Origin: Thalassobacillus sp. CUG 92003
GTDB taxonomy: Bacteria > Bacillota > Bacilli > Bacillales > Halobacillaceae
Assembly (NCBI RefSeq): GCF_013618635.1
Contig: NZ_JABLSJ010000001.1
Coordinates: 496,001-560,000, forward strand
Direction of reading: 5' to 3'
DNA length: 64,000 nt
The notes under the pieces are model-generated. The model did not search any database, was not told where the DNA came from, and was given only the letters and a program-made list of their open reading frames with translations. A program made the translations under genes and the position numbers. Shown piece by piece: positions 25,893-33,502 of the stretch (positions within the stretch are counted from its first letter, which is position 1; each line of letters begins with the position of its first letter).

Positions 25893-27986
25893 ATGAGCCG
25901 AATAACAGATTTAATCCAAGGCATGAATCAAAACACCTCAGAAGACGCGCGCTATGAGGACTTGCTGCACGTCCTGTTCAATGGGATTTCGGATTTTGTA
26001 TTCTGCATGGAGGTATCCGGTGACAGCCGATTTACATATGTACACGTCAACCGTTCAGCGCAAAACTATCACCAAGTCGGAGAAACGGACTGGATCGGTC
26101 GTACAATAGACGAGGTGTTGAATGGGAAAAACGCGGCTAAAGTTATTTTCTATTATAATAGAGTGGTTGAAACAGGAGAAAGCGTGACGTATGAAGATCA
26201 AATGACGGTGAAGAATTACACGTTTTTTGGTCATACAATGCTGAGTCCGTTGAAAGATCAATCGGGCAGGGTAACCCACATCGTCGCGATTACACGTGAT
26301 ATTACGGAGCGGGTGGAAAAAGAGCGTGAACTGTCCCGCATGAATGATATTTACCGTTCTGTCGTGGAAAACACTGCCGATGCAATGCTGTTATTAGATA
26401 CAGAAGGAAGAATACGCGAAGCAAATCCCGCTTTTGAAACGATGTACGGCTGGCGGGAAGAGCAATTGCTCGGGCATTTTCTCCCCTCTGTCACAAACGA
26501 AGATGAACGTGACATGCACACATTAATCAATAGAGTTCTGCGGAACGAAAACGTCTCAGCTTATGAAACGGTACATATAAGAAAAAATGGAGAACGCTTT
26601 TATATCGCGATCAGCTTATCCCCGGTGCATAATCATAAAGGGGAAATAATCGGGCTCAGTTCTATCATTCGCAACATTAATGAACGGAAACGTGCTGAAC
26701 AGAACATCCAGGCCAGTCGCTCGCGCTATCAGTCTCTTTTTCAACATAGCCCTCATCCGATTTTTTCGTTAACCCTCAAAGGTTTGGTGCGAAAAGTGAA
26801 TCAAGCAGGTTTGGATTTACTGAATGCTGATAAGAGCGCGGTGAAACATACCTCATTTATGCAATGGACCAACAGACAGGAAGTTGAAGATATCCGGCGT
26901 CATTTTTATTGGGCTGTAAAAGGGGAAGTGACGTCATTTCAAACCTATCTGTTAACGTGCCAAGGTGAGTCACGCCTGGTAGCCGTGTCGTTGGCCCCCA
27001 TTATAGAGGAAGGAACGACAGTCGGCATGTATGCCATTCTTCAGGATGAAACGGATAAGCATGAAGCGTTGGTCGCCTTAACACAAAGTGAAGAAAAATA
27101 CCGCTTGATTGCTGACCATTGCTATGATTTGTTGTCGGTTCATGATTCTGATGGAACGAGCACCTACATTTCTCCATCCCACCAGCGTTTATTAGGGCGA
27201 GATTCAGAGTATTTGCTCCATCAGCCGCTCGGCACTAATGTCTATTCTGATGATCAAGCCGAATTGCAAACATGCTTTGCTAAATGCATTGAGTCTTGCC
27301 ATCCTTTCACCGTTAAAAGCAGGATTGCAAATAGCGATGGCAATTGGACATGGTATGAGTATAAAGGCACGCCGATTTTGCAGGATGATGGGCGCGTTCA
27401 GCATGTTGTAATGGTAGGCATGGACATTACCAAACAAATTGAATACGAGGCTCAATTAGAAGAGATTGCCTTTTATGATTATCTGACGGAACTTCCGAAT
27501 CGCCGGTTATTCGAGGATCGCATGAAGCAATCATTAGCTCATTCCAATCGCCATAACAGTCGATTTGCTGTGTTGTATATGGATGGAGACAGTTTTAAAG
27601 CTATTAATGACGAGTTTGGGCATGACGTGGGCGACGAGTTCCTTCGCGAAGTAGGCCAACGTTTAACCACGTGTGTCCGGGAAGGCGATACGGTCGCCCG
27701 GATCGGTGGAGATGAATTCGCGATTATCGTCAATGAATTGAATAGTACGGTAGAGGTGCAGCGTGTCGCCGAACGCGTGGTCGCACAATTGCGCGCCACC
27801 TATGAATGCGGCAGTCATCAGCTGTGTTCGTCTTTTAGTATTGGCATTGCCTGTTACCCGGAGGATGGAAAAACAGCGAATGCTTTAATGAAAAGTGCTG
27901 ATATTGCGCTATATTATGGAAAACAACATGGCAAAGGGTCGTTCCATTTTTATCATGCCTTAGAAAAAGAGCAAGGGTCCTCCTAA
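25893..27986 (+). CDS. Multi-PAS diguanylate cyclase (GGDEF)
   Basis: A 697-residue cytoplasmic signalling protein without membrane segments. It has four PAS sensor domains in a row (about residues 25–135, 150–265, 280–390 and 410–520, several ending in PAC-type D(I/E)T(E/D/K)), then a GGDEF domain (about 535–690) that makes cyclic di-GMP from GTP. The active-site GGDEF (605–609) is intact, and an RxxD inhibitory site (REGD) lies five residues before it, predicting product feedback. There is no EAL domain. Start 25893 is set by GGAGG 8 nt upstream; ATG 25878 is less good. Single-gene unit. Confidence 0.93.
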   Translation: MSRITDLIQGMNQNTSEDARYEDLLHVLFNGISDFVFCMEVSGDSRFTYVHVNRSAQNYHQVGETDWIGRTIDEVLNGKNAAKVIFYYNRVVETGESVTYEDQMTVKNYTFFGHTMLSPLKDQSGRVTHIVAITRDITERVEKERELSRMNDIYRSVVENTADAMLLLDTEGRIREANPAFETMYGWREEQLLGHFLPSVTNEDERDMHTLINRVLRNENVSAYETVHIRKNGERFYIAISLSPVHNHKGEIIGLSSIIRNINERKRAEQNIQASRSRYQSLFQHSPHPIFSLTLKGLVRKVNQAGLDLLNADKSAVKHTSFMQWTNRQEVEDIRRHFYWAVKGEVTSFQTYLLTCQGESRLVAVSLAPIIEEGTTVGMYAILQDETDKHEALVALTQSEEKYRLIADHCYDLLSVHDSDGTSTYISPSHQRLLGRDSEYLLHQPLGTNVYSDDQAELQTCFAKCIESCHPFTVKSRIANSDGNWTWYEYKGTPILQDDGRVQHVVMVGMDITKQIEYEAQLEEIAFYDYLTELPNRRLFEDRMKQSLAHSNRHNSRFAVLYMDGDSFKAINDEFGHDVGDEFLREVGQRLTTCVREGDTVARIGGDEFAIIVNELNSTVEVQRVAERVVAQLRATYECGSHQLCSSFSIGIACYPEDGKTANALMKSADIALYYGKQHGKGSFHFYHALEKEQGSS

Positions 27987-28017
27987 CAAAGTTATTATCG
28001 AACGACATGCTGGCACA

Positions 28018-28061
28018 CAAAAATGTCGAACTGATTTCAGTGAAATCGTTCGGCATTTTTC
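28018..28061 (+). terminator. Terminator of the GGDEF gene
   Basis: AAAATGTCGAAC pairs with GTTCGGCATTTTT, with an inner GATTTC/GAAATC helix, followed by a T-run. Confidence 0.85.
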
Positions 28062-28191
28062 GTGTACGGCCCAACCTCTTCTTAGTTAGTGAGGATGGAA
28101 AAATAAAGGAGGAGTATTAAATGATTAATAGAATATAGAGTGTGAAGCGTAAAGTCTAGCATGATAAAAAATGAAGTAACAGGAGGTCAAC

Positions 28192-28582
28192 ATGGGTAGA
28201 TTAGTACATTTCGAGATTCATGTGGATGACATGGAGCGAGCAAAGAATTTTTACGGAGAGGTATTTGGATGGAGATTTGAAGATTGGAGCGAGTATGCTG
28301 GAATGCCTTATTTTGGTGCCGTTACGGGGGATGAAAACGAGCCTGGTATCAACGGAGCCTTAATGAAACGGCAAAGCCCTCCTCCCGAATTAAACCAGCC
28401 TTTGAATGCTTTTGCTTGTACGCTGGGTGTAGAGGATTTCGATTCAATCTAAAATCATTGATAAGGGTGGCAAGGTTGCTATGTCAAAATATGCCCTGCC
28501 CGGGATGGCTTGGCAAGGATACTTCGTTGATACCGAAGGAAACCTCTTTGGTATTCACCAACCGGATGAAAATGCGAAGTAG
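28192..28582 (+). pseudogene. VOC/glyoxalase family protein, frameshifted
   Basis: The frame from ATG 28192 (RBS AGGAGGTC) encodes a vicinal-oxygen-chelate domain start (GRLVHFEIHVDDMERAKNFYGEVFGW) but stops at TAA 28450–28452. The rest of the domain (KIIDKGGKVAMSKYALPGMAWQGYFVDTEGNLFGIHQPDENAK) continues in the +1 frame to TAG 28580–28582. Removing one base near 28450 restores a complete protein of about 129 residues, the usual length of this family. Metal-dependent lyases, dioxygenases and resistance proteins share the fold, so no function is assigned. Confidence 0.85.
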
Positions 28583-28604
28583 CTTCTTATGTTAATGTAA
28601 TGTG

Positions 28605-28639
28605 AAGGATCCTTTTGTAAGGGTTCTTTGCTTTTTTTT
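28605..28639 (+). terminator. Terminator after the VOC pseudogene
   Basis: AAGGATCC pairs with GGGTTCTT (two G·U), followed by T8. The stretch 28640–28835 after it shows no recognisable gene. Confidence 0.65.
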
Positions 28640-28835
28640 GGCTCTGTTAAAATTTGTTGTTGATATTTGAATAATTCGATAAAGTGTATAGAGTTATCAA
28701 ATACAATTGGGTATCCTTACAGTCATCAAAATGGTAAAAGGGAATTTATTTCCAAGTGCCTAAACCTATGATACCCTTAGATCCTCTACATCACGATGTA
28801 ACCATTAAATCTTGTTCCCCTCAGAGTAGATATTT

Positions 28836-28893
28836 ATCTCGAAACTGAGTTTTCAAGTAAAGGGCAGGTTAGTTGAAGACTCAGTTTCGATAT
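28836..28893. repeat. Island motif copy 1 (palindromic form)
   Basis: ATCTCGAAACTGAGT at 28836–28850, with a 12-bp inverted copy (28879–28890). The left arm matches the motif at 30268 (TCTCGAATCTGAGT). One of about ten degenerate intergenic copies in the two accessory islands. Confidence 0.55.
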
Positions 28894-28900
28894 TGTATTA

Positions 28901-29079
28901 ATGTGCTTTTTAGAAGCGATAGTTATTTTTGGCCTTGTGATATTTGGTGTAGTTGCATTGGGGGTGGAATCGTTGCTCTAATGGGATTCTTGATCAAAAA
29001 TCACTGAACCTAATAAAGAATTACAAAAAAAGTCGTGAGCCTTGAGAACGAAGTGAAAAGCCTCAAAAATAAATGGTAA
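28901..29079 (+). pseudogene. Decayed small membrane protein
   Basis: Reading across three frames gives a hydrophobic helix (EAIVIFGLVIFGVVALG then GGIVALMGFLIKNH) and a charged coiled tail (EPNKELQKK, VVSLENEVKSLKNKW). Joined, this would be a ~60-residue single-pass membrane protein of a kind common in Bacillaceae. Three one-base indels, two of them in or next to G or A runs, break it. No function is known for such proteins. Confidence 0.45.
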
Positions 29080-29361
29080 CTTAGTTTCGATTCATTCATG
29101 TAAAGGTGGCAATAGCTGCACAATAGCTATCAACTTATTGTGCTAACTGAGCATTTAATGGTACAAGAGTTGTAGTTAAATAGGGGAACTTGACAGCGGG
29201 GGATAAAGTGAGTATATCCGAGAGTATATTGAGTCTACTAGTATGGAGTATCACATTACTTGCATTCTGATATTTTTTTATTACCAGCCCCCATATGAAA
29301 TTATCAGTTTTAGTATAATGTTGATCTGTTCTCTCTTGTGAAAAAGTAAAGGAGGGATTGT
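29080..29361. other. Intergenic stretch with island-motif remnant
   Basis: Holds a weak island-motif copy at its start (GTAAAGGTGGCAATAG near 29100–29115) and an ATAGCT/AGCTAT inverted repeat. A 78-codon minus-strand frame (29135–29371) has no ribosome-binding site or recognisable domain and is not called. RBS AAAGGAGGG of the next gene ends the stretch. Confidence 0.5.
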
Positions 29362-29541
29362 GTGCTTTCAAATATTTTATGGGGTTTGTTTTTAGTTTTA
29401 TTTATTGCTTTGATGGTTTTTCTTGATAAAAGAAAACAAAAAAAGAAATTTCATAGTCCGTATCGTGAGAAAACAGAAGAAGAAAAAGAAGTGGAAAGAG
29501 CGATTGAAAAAGACAGGTATAGAGGTCCCGGAGGAATGTAA
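29362..29541 (+). CDS. Small single-pass membrane protein
   Basis: A 59-residue protein starting at GTG 29362 behind AAAGGAGGG (29348–29356). It has one N-terminal membrane helix (about residues 2–20, SNILWGLFLVLFIALMVFL) followed by a highly charged cytoplasmic-type tail rich in Lys and Glu, ending in RGPGGM. Codon pattern, start signal and intact frame support a real gene. The family and function are not recognised. Confidence 0.65.
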   Translation: MLSNILWGLFLVLFIALMVFLDKRKQKKKFHSPYREKTEEEKEVERAIEKDRYRGPGGM

Positions 29542-29546
29542 AATTT

Positions 29547-29580
29547 ACTTCAACTAATGGGGGCTTTACTTCAATAAAAA
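29547..29580. repeat. Island motif copy
   Basis: CTTCAACTAATGGGGGC followed by TTTACTTCAATAA, a degenerate copy of the intergenic motif, between the small membrane gene and the kinase gene. Confidence 0.45.
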
Positions 29581-29629
29581 GACATTGATGCAGTGTTTGA
29601 AGGACTAATACTTCAAGGTGGTGATAAGA

Positions 29630-30238
29630 GTGAGAGTTATAACTAAAAAAGGTGAAATTTACAATTTTGAAGAATTTGTTAGCTCAATTAATTCAATTCC
29701 AAGAAAACAATCCACCTTATTAATTGGAATAGATGGTTGTGGTGGCTCCGGAAAAAGCACTTTCGCAAATGAGATTAAAGAAGAATGCACTAATGTAACG
29801 GTTGTACATATGGATGATTTTTATTTACCCTCCTCACAAATTATTGAAGCAGGTCCAAAGCAAAAACCTATTGGTTCAGACTTTGATTGGAAACGTGTCT
29901 TAAATCAAGTTCTCGAACCAATTAGCCAAAATCAAGAAGGATACTATCAAAGTTATGATTGGGACGCTGACGAGTTAGCGGGGTGGCATACTGTCCCTGT
30001 AGGAGGAATCGTAATAATCGAAGGCGTTTATTCGATTCGTAATGAATTAGCAAATGAATACGACATTACAATGTGGGTTGATTGTCCAAGAGTAACAAGA
30101 CTATCACGAGGTCTTGAAAGAGTTGGGGAAAAGGCTCGCGATATCTGGGAAAATAATTGGATGATTTCAGAAGACATTTATGTGGAAGAACAAAAACCAT
30201 ATGAAAGAGCAGACCTCATTGTTAATGGTACTATGTGA
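29630..30238 (+). CDS. Uridine kinase-like P-loop kinase
   Basis: A 202-residue soluble P-loop protein with Walker A GIDGCGGSGKST (about 33–44), the MDDFYLP segment that binds the phosphate acceptor in uridine kinases and phosphoribulokinases, IIEGVYS (Walker B-like) and a C-terminal YERADLIVNG. It likely phosphorylates a nucleoside or small sugar; the acceptor is unknown. GTG 29630 is chosen because AAGGTGG lies 8 nt upstream; GTG 29618 is inside that site. It is a one-gene unit flanked by island motifs. Confidence 0.82.
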   Translation: MRVITKKGEIYNFEEFVSSINSIPRKQSTLLIGIDGCGGSGKSTFANEIKEECTNVTVVHMDDFYLPSSQIIEAGPKQKPIGSDFDWKRVLNQVLEPISQNQEGYYQSYDWDADELAGWHTVPVGGIVIIEGVYSIRNELANEYDITMWVDCPRVTRLSRGLERVGEKARDIWENNWMISEDIYVEEQKPYERADLIVNGTM

Positions 30239-30267
30239 ATATCCATCAGCTAACGGGTTAAAAATTG

Positions 30268-30313
30268 TCTCGAATCTGAGTATTCCTGTATCGGGGGCTT
30301 ATCCTGAATAATG
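30268..30313. repeat. Island motif copy
   Basis: TCTCGAATCTGAGTATTCCT then GTATCGGGGGC and CTGAATAA, directly before the zinc-ribbon gene. Confidence 0.55.
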
Positions 30314-30323
30314 GATAAAAGTT

Positions 30324-30632
30324 ATGGGGGTGATCACTATTCAGAAATGTAATTATTGCAGTAGTCAATTTAATTGGTCAGTAATTTTAATTTCACTAAT
30401 GTTAGGGTACAAACCGATTAAATGTGATAAATGTGGAAAGGAACATAAAATTGCATTTTCTTCTAGGGTCTTTCCATCTATATTTTTAGTGGTGCCAATT
30501 TGCATGTTGAGTTATTTTATTAATGTTGAATCCTCTATCACAGTAAATTACGCATTAATAGTAATGATAGTTTATGGCGTAATCTTTATTTTATTACTTC
30601 CGTTTTTTGTGAAATATAAACTAGTAAAGTAA
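30324..30632 (+). CDS. Zinc-ribbon membrane protein (CxxC–CxxC)
   Basis: A 102-residue protein with two CxxC motifs 20 or more residues apart (KCNYCSSQF, KCDKCGKEH), a likely zinc ribbon, followed by two membrane helices (about 50–67 and 75–97). It fits the TIGR04104-type 'cxxc_20_cxxc' proteins of bacilli, function unknown. The start is doubtful: ATG 30324 or GTG 30330 are possible, but relatives begin at the residue encoded by ATC at 30333. Confidence 0.7.
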   Translation: MGVITIQKCNYCSSQFNWSVILISLMLGYKPIKCDKCGKEHKIAFSSRVFPSIFLVVPICMLSYFINVESSITVNYALIVMIVYGVIFILLLPFFVKYKLVK

Positions 30633-30658
30633 AATTACTCTTCTCTAAGTTAACAGTT

Positions 30659-30710
30659 ATCTTGAATTCAAGTCTTTCTGTAACGGGGGGGGGGCAATAG
30701 TTTAATTAAG
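30659..30710. repeat. Island motif copy with a G10 tract
   Basis: ATCTTGAATTCAAGTC, TTTCTGTAAC, ten consecutive G (30685–30694), then CAATAGTTTAATTAAG. It precedes the DinB gene. Confidence 0.6.
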
Positions 30711-30764
30711 AAGTATTAGTCACACTCTGCTAGAACTTATCGATTAGGAAAGGAATTGTTACAA

Positions 30765-31277
30765 TTGGAAGTAAAAATAGAGCCATTAAAAGGATTTACT
30801 CCACAAATTGGTCACCTTGTGTCGCAAATGAACTATGCAAGAAAAACAACTTTAGAAGCTGTATCAGGATTAACAATCTCTGAATTGGATTTTTTGCCAA
30901 GTGAGGACGGCAATAGTATTGGAGCGCTCTTATTACATATAGCTGCTGTAGAGGTAGGGTTTCAAATAGAAATTTTTGAAGGCCGTAGACCAAATGAACA
31001 GGAAATGTTGGAATGGGGATCCCCTTTTAGTCTTGGAGAAAAAGGAAGAAGAGATATTAAAGGATATCCATTAGAATTTTATATCACAAAACTTGAGGAA
31101 GTAAGACATAAAACACTTCAGAAATTTGCAACGTTGACTGATGATTGGTTATATGAAAGCAGACTATGGGACAATTACTCCTCTAACAACTACTTCATTT
31201 GGTTTCATGTTTTTGAAGATGAAATCAATCATAGAGGGCAAATAAGAATAATTAAAAAAATGTTGTCACAAGAATAG
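30765..31277 (+). CDS. DinB family protein
   Basis: A 170-residue predicted four-helix bundle of the DinB/YfiT superfamily. The metal-binding His triad is visible: LLLHIAAVE, and IWFHVFEDEINHRGQI near the C-terminus. Members include thiol-dependent (bacillithiol) transferases; bacillithiol is made in this organism (see bshB2), so a thiol-transferase role is plausible but unproven. The TTG at 30765 is preferred because AGGAAAGGA is 10 nt upstream; TTG 30756 is too close. Confidence 0.8.
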   Translation: MEVKIEPLKGFTPQIGHLVSQMNYARKTTLEAVSGLTISELDFLPSEDGNSIGALLLHIAAVEVGFQIEIFEGRRPNEQEMLEWGSPFSLGEKGRRDIKGYPLEFYITKLEEVRHKTLQKFATLTDDWLYESRLWDNYSSNNYFIWFHVFEDEINHRGQIRIIKKMLSQE

Positions 31278-31278
31278 T

Positions 31279-31429
31279 ATTTATTTCATTGTAGATTATG
31301 AAATTTTTTAGATTATCTTGAAATCGAGTCTTCCTGAAACGGGGGTAATTGTTCAATAAAGCATTAGCCCTTTATTACATAATCGTAAGGAATATCCTGT
31401 CATTAAATTATTTAACTGACGGAGCAGTA
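31279..31429. repeat. Island motif copy, long form
   Basis: The longest copy. It starts with ATTTATTTCATTGTAGAT (identical at 57061–57078), continues ATCTTGAAATCGAGTCTTCC and AACGGGGGTAATTGTTCAAT, then TTTATTACATAA and TTTAACTGACGGAGCAG, which are matched at 56708–56768. No coding frame. Confidence 0.7.
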
Positions 31430-31463
31430 GAGTTGAAGAAGTGGTTTTTTGGGGGGTGTGAAT

Positions 31464-31556
31464 TTGTGTAAAAGAATTGTTTTGGTTTTTCTCATATTAG
31501 TGATAATGAGTGCTTGTAGTTTTAACAGTAAGACTTTGAATACTGGAAGTCTTTAA
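31464..31556 (+). CDS. Very short lipoprotein, probably truncated
   Basis: TTG 31464, after GGGGGGTG, starts a 30-residue peptide consisting of a lipoprotein signal peptide with lipobox IMSAC and a ten-residue tail before TAA. Free lipopeptides of this size exist, but the abrupt end suggests the remnant of a longer lipoprotein. The sequence to 31640 shows no continuation. Confidence 0.4.
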   Translation: MCKRIVLVFLILVIMSACSFNSKTLNTGSL

Positions 31557-31681
31557 GCGGAATTTTCTTTCAATTAAATTTAATGCAGCAGAATACAAAT
31601 AATGCTCAGGAATGAAACATGTAAGAAAAATCTTATGAATCTTTCCAATTCGAGTCTTCTTGTGTGTTGTATACCGTTGCC

Positions 31682-32335
31682 CTATGATAGAGAAAGGTCG
31701 GTCAGTTTTTTTAGGTTATAATTAGGCGAGATGCCGAGCTCTGGCCATTTTTGTTCGTTCCGATTCACCCAGGCGGTAGCCAATCCGTAGCTTGCCGCTC
31801 CTGCAATGTCCCAGGGGTTACTGGAGAAGAAGAGGACGTCATCTTTTTCAGCATCCATCTTGTCCAGCGCAAACCGATAAGCTTCGGGATGAGGTTTATA
31901 AACCTTGTTTTCGTCTACACTGATAACTTCTAAGTCCTTTTCTAATCTGTTATGGGTAAGTAAAGGATTGAGCATATCGAGCGTCCCATTGGAGAATATC
32001 GTCAATTGTTTTTCTGCACAATCCTTGGTAAGGGTCATAACTTCCGGGTAGGGACGCAAGTATTTATACTGTTCCATCAGCTCTTTGATATCCTCATCAG
32101 TCTGAGAGACATTGTTTACAGCTAAAGCGTCTATTAAAGCCCATTTCGTAATGTCATCAAACGGGCGATAATCGTCAATTAATTGACGAACCATAAAGTA
32201 ATGGACTTGACGGCTGCGCCATTCCTGACTGATTGCTTCACTTTTATCAGGATACATCGCATGCAATTTTTCCTGAACAGAGTGGACGTCGAATAATGTT
32301 CCGTACGCATCAAATAAGTAAATCGGGTAATTCAT
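31682..32335 (-). CDS. (S)-2-haloacid dehalogenase, type II
   Basis: A 217-residue HAD-superfamily hydrolase. The nucleophile motif FDAYGTLFD is near residue 8, followed by the type II marks SNGTLDML, the Lys in KVYKPHPEAY and the acidic loop SSNPWDIAGAASYG. These enzymes replace the halogen of short 2-haloacids such as L-2-chloropropionate by hydroxyl through an aspartyl ester. Length is right for the family. Minus-strand RBS AAAGGAGGAAAGGG. It lies at the edge of the first accessory island, with one island-motif copy beyond its 3' end (31641–31665). Confidence 0.88.
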   Translation of the reverse strand: MNYPIYLFDAYGTLFDVHSVQEKLHAMYPDKSEAISQEWRSRQVHYFMVRQLIDDYRPFDDITKWALIDALAVNNVSQTDEDIKELMEQYKYLRPYPEVMTLTKDCAEKQLTIFSNGTLDMLNPLLTHNRLEKDLEVISVDENKVYKPHPEAYRFALDKMDAEKDDVLFFSSNPWDIAGAASYGLATAWVNRNEQKWPELGISPNYNLKKLTDLSLS

Positions 32336-32408
32336 TCCCTTTCCTCCTTTCGTCGCTTATGTCATTCCCTTCCGCTCGGATGGTAAAACTGTAGTCAGGG
32401 GAAGGGAG

Positions 32409-32425
32409 TTGTGAACTGTTCACAA
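32409..32425. promoter_or_regulatory. Perfect palindrome upstream of ctaA
   Basis: TTGTGAACTGTTCACAA, a 17-bp palindrome 27 nt before the -35 of the ctaA promoter. The half-site TTGTGAA is that of Rex (TTGTGAA-N4-TTCACAA) and resembles ResD boxes, but the spacing is 3 rather than 4. Confidence 0.5.
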
Positions 32426-32451
32426 AATAGTCATCACTCTATCATGAGTTA

Positions 32452-32480
32452 TTGATTCTCGTTGGCTCCCACTTCATGAT
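32452..32480 (+). promoter_or_regulatory. Candidate ctaA promoter
   Basis: TTGATT (32452–32457) and CATGAT (32475–32480), spacer 17 nt. Confidence 0.45.
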
Positions 32481-32528
32481 ATGATTTATTATGGAAGTTT
32501 TTGAATGCCTGTGAAGAGGGGATAACTT

Positions 32529-33422
32529 ATGAAAAAGTTTTCAATTGCTACCGTAGCGATCACATTCGTTGCGCTTATACTTGGCAATCTTGTAGTAGCC
32601 ACTCATTCAGGTGATGCCTGTGGAACAAGTTGGCCATTTTGTAACGGGCAAGTCATCCCTGATTTTAGTGATTATCATGTTTTAATAGAATATTCTCATC
32701 GTATGATGGTGCCGCTGTTGGCCGTTTTCACCTTAATCAACGCAGTGGGAGCCATTCTTAAGCATAGAAGAAGCCAACCCGTGTTTTGGCTGAGCATCGG
32801 CAGTCTGGCTTTTCTCTTCATCCAGTCGATGATCGGCGGGTTAAACGTCCTGCTTGGGACGCCCCCTGGTTTTACGACGTTTGATGTCATCTTCAGTCAA
32901 CTTCTGTTGTTGAATCTCGTCGTGCTCAGCTATAGCCTCCATGAAGAGAAAATCGAGCTTGGTCAAACGAAGTGGTCCACGGTCACAATGAGTTATCGGG
33001 CTTTTCTGTTAGGGTTTACGCTGTATGTTGCTCAGGTCATTTTGGGGGCTTTCTTTAAGCATAGCCGTGCCAGCAATGTGATGATGGATATCCCTGCAGT
33101 GGAGTATTTAGTCGAAAGCCCGCAGCTGGCTAATTTGATTTATTCTTTCCATTGGCTGGCGACGATCGTCATCATCGTAACTGCTTTCTGGTTCGTCATG
33201 TATGCTTCCAAAATCAACTATCATGTCATGTTGTCCTGGTTGTATTTGATTTCGATCTTTTTGAATGCTGCAGTCGGCGTGATCATTATTGTTACAGGAA
33301 ACGTGGTGCTCGCTTCGTCTATTCATATGATACTGTCGACCGTCACTATGGTTATAGGCGGCAGCGTCCTCGGAGGATACTGGTTCAAGGTGCAAAAGAA
33401 GACCATAAAACAGGCGCTATAA
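32529..33422 (+). CDS. ctaA: Heme A synthase (CtaA/COX15 family)
   Basis: Oxidises the C8 methyl of heme O to give heme A for cytochrome oxidase. The 297-residue membrane protein has eight helices. The paired Cys motif GDACGTSWPFCNGQVIP follows helix 1, and the haem-ligand His residues appear in EYSHR, the FHWL segment and SSIHM. In B. subtilis ctaA is divergent from ctaB; here it stands alone, so it may be a second copy. The start is a clear ATG after GAAGAGGGGATAAC. Confidence 0.88.
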   Translation: MKKFSIATVAITFVALILGNLVVATHSGDACGTSWPFCNGQVIPDFSDYHVLIEYSHRMMVPLLAVFTLINAVGAILKHRRSQPVFWLSIGSLAFLFIQSMIGGLNVLLGTPPGFTTFDVIFSQLLLLNLVVLSYSLHEEKIELGQTKWSTVTMSYRAFLLGFTLYVAQVILGAFFKHSRASNVMMDIPAVEYLVESPQLANLIYSFHWLATIVIIVTAFWFVMYASKINYHVMLSWLYLISIFLNAAVGVIIIVTGNVVLASSIHMILSTVTMVIGGSVLGGYWFKVQKKTIKQAL

Positions 33423-33425
33423 TAT

Positions 33426-33486
33426 AAAAGCAGTTCAATTCTGGCGTACACAATGCTAAGTGTCGCCTCGATTGAACTGCTTTTTT
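33426..33486. terminator. Bidirectional terminator ctaA / SNF2 helicase
   Basis: AGCAGTTCAAT (33429–33439) pairs perfectly with ATTGAACTGCT (33471–33481), with inner ACAC/GTGT and GGCG/CGCC pairing and A/T-runs at both ends, between convergent genes. Confidence 0.88.
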
Positions 33487-33502
33487 AACGCTTTGATTAT
33501 TT

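Noticed and set aside
29135-29371. 78-codon minus-strand frame
   Set aside because: Covers the ribosome-binding site of the opposite small gene and shows no start signal or recognisable sequence.
28836-31429. Integron with attC sites
   Set aside because: The recurring motif does not form attC-like paired R and L boxes, and no tyrosine integrase gene is present in the window.
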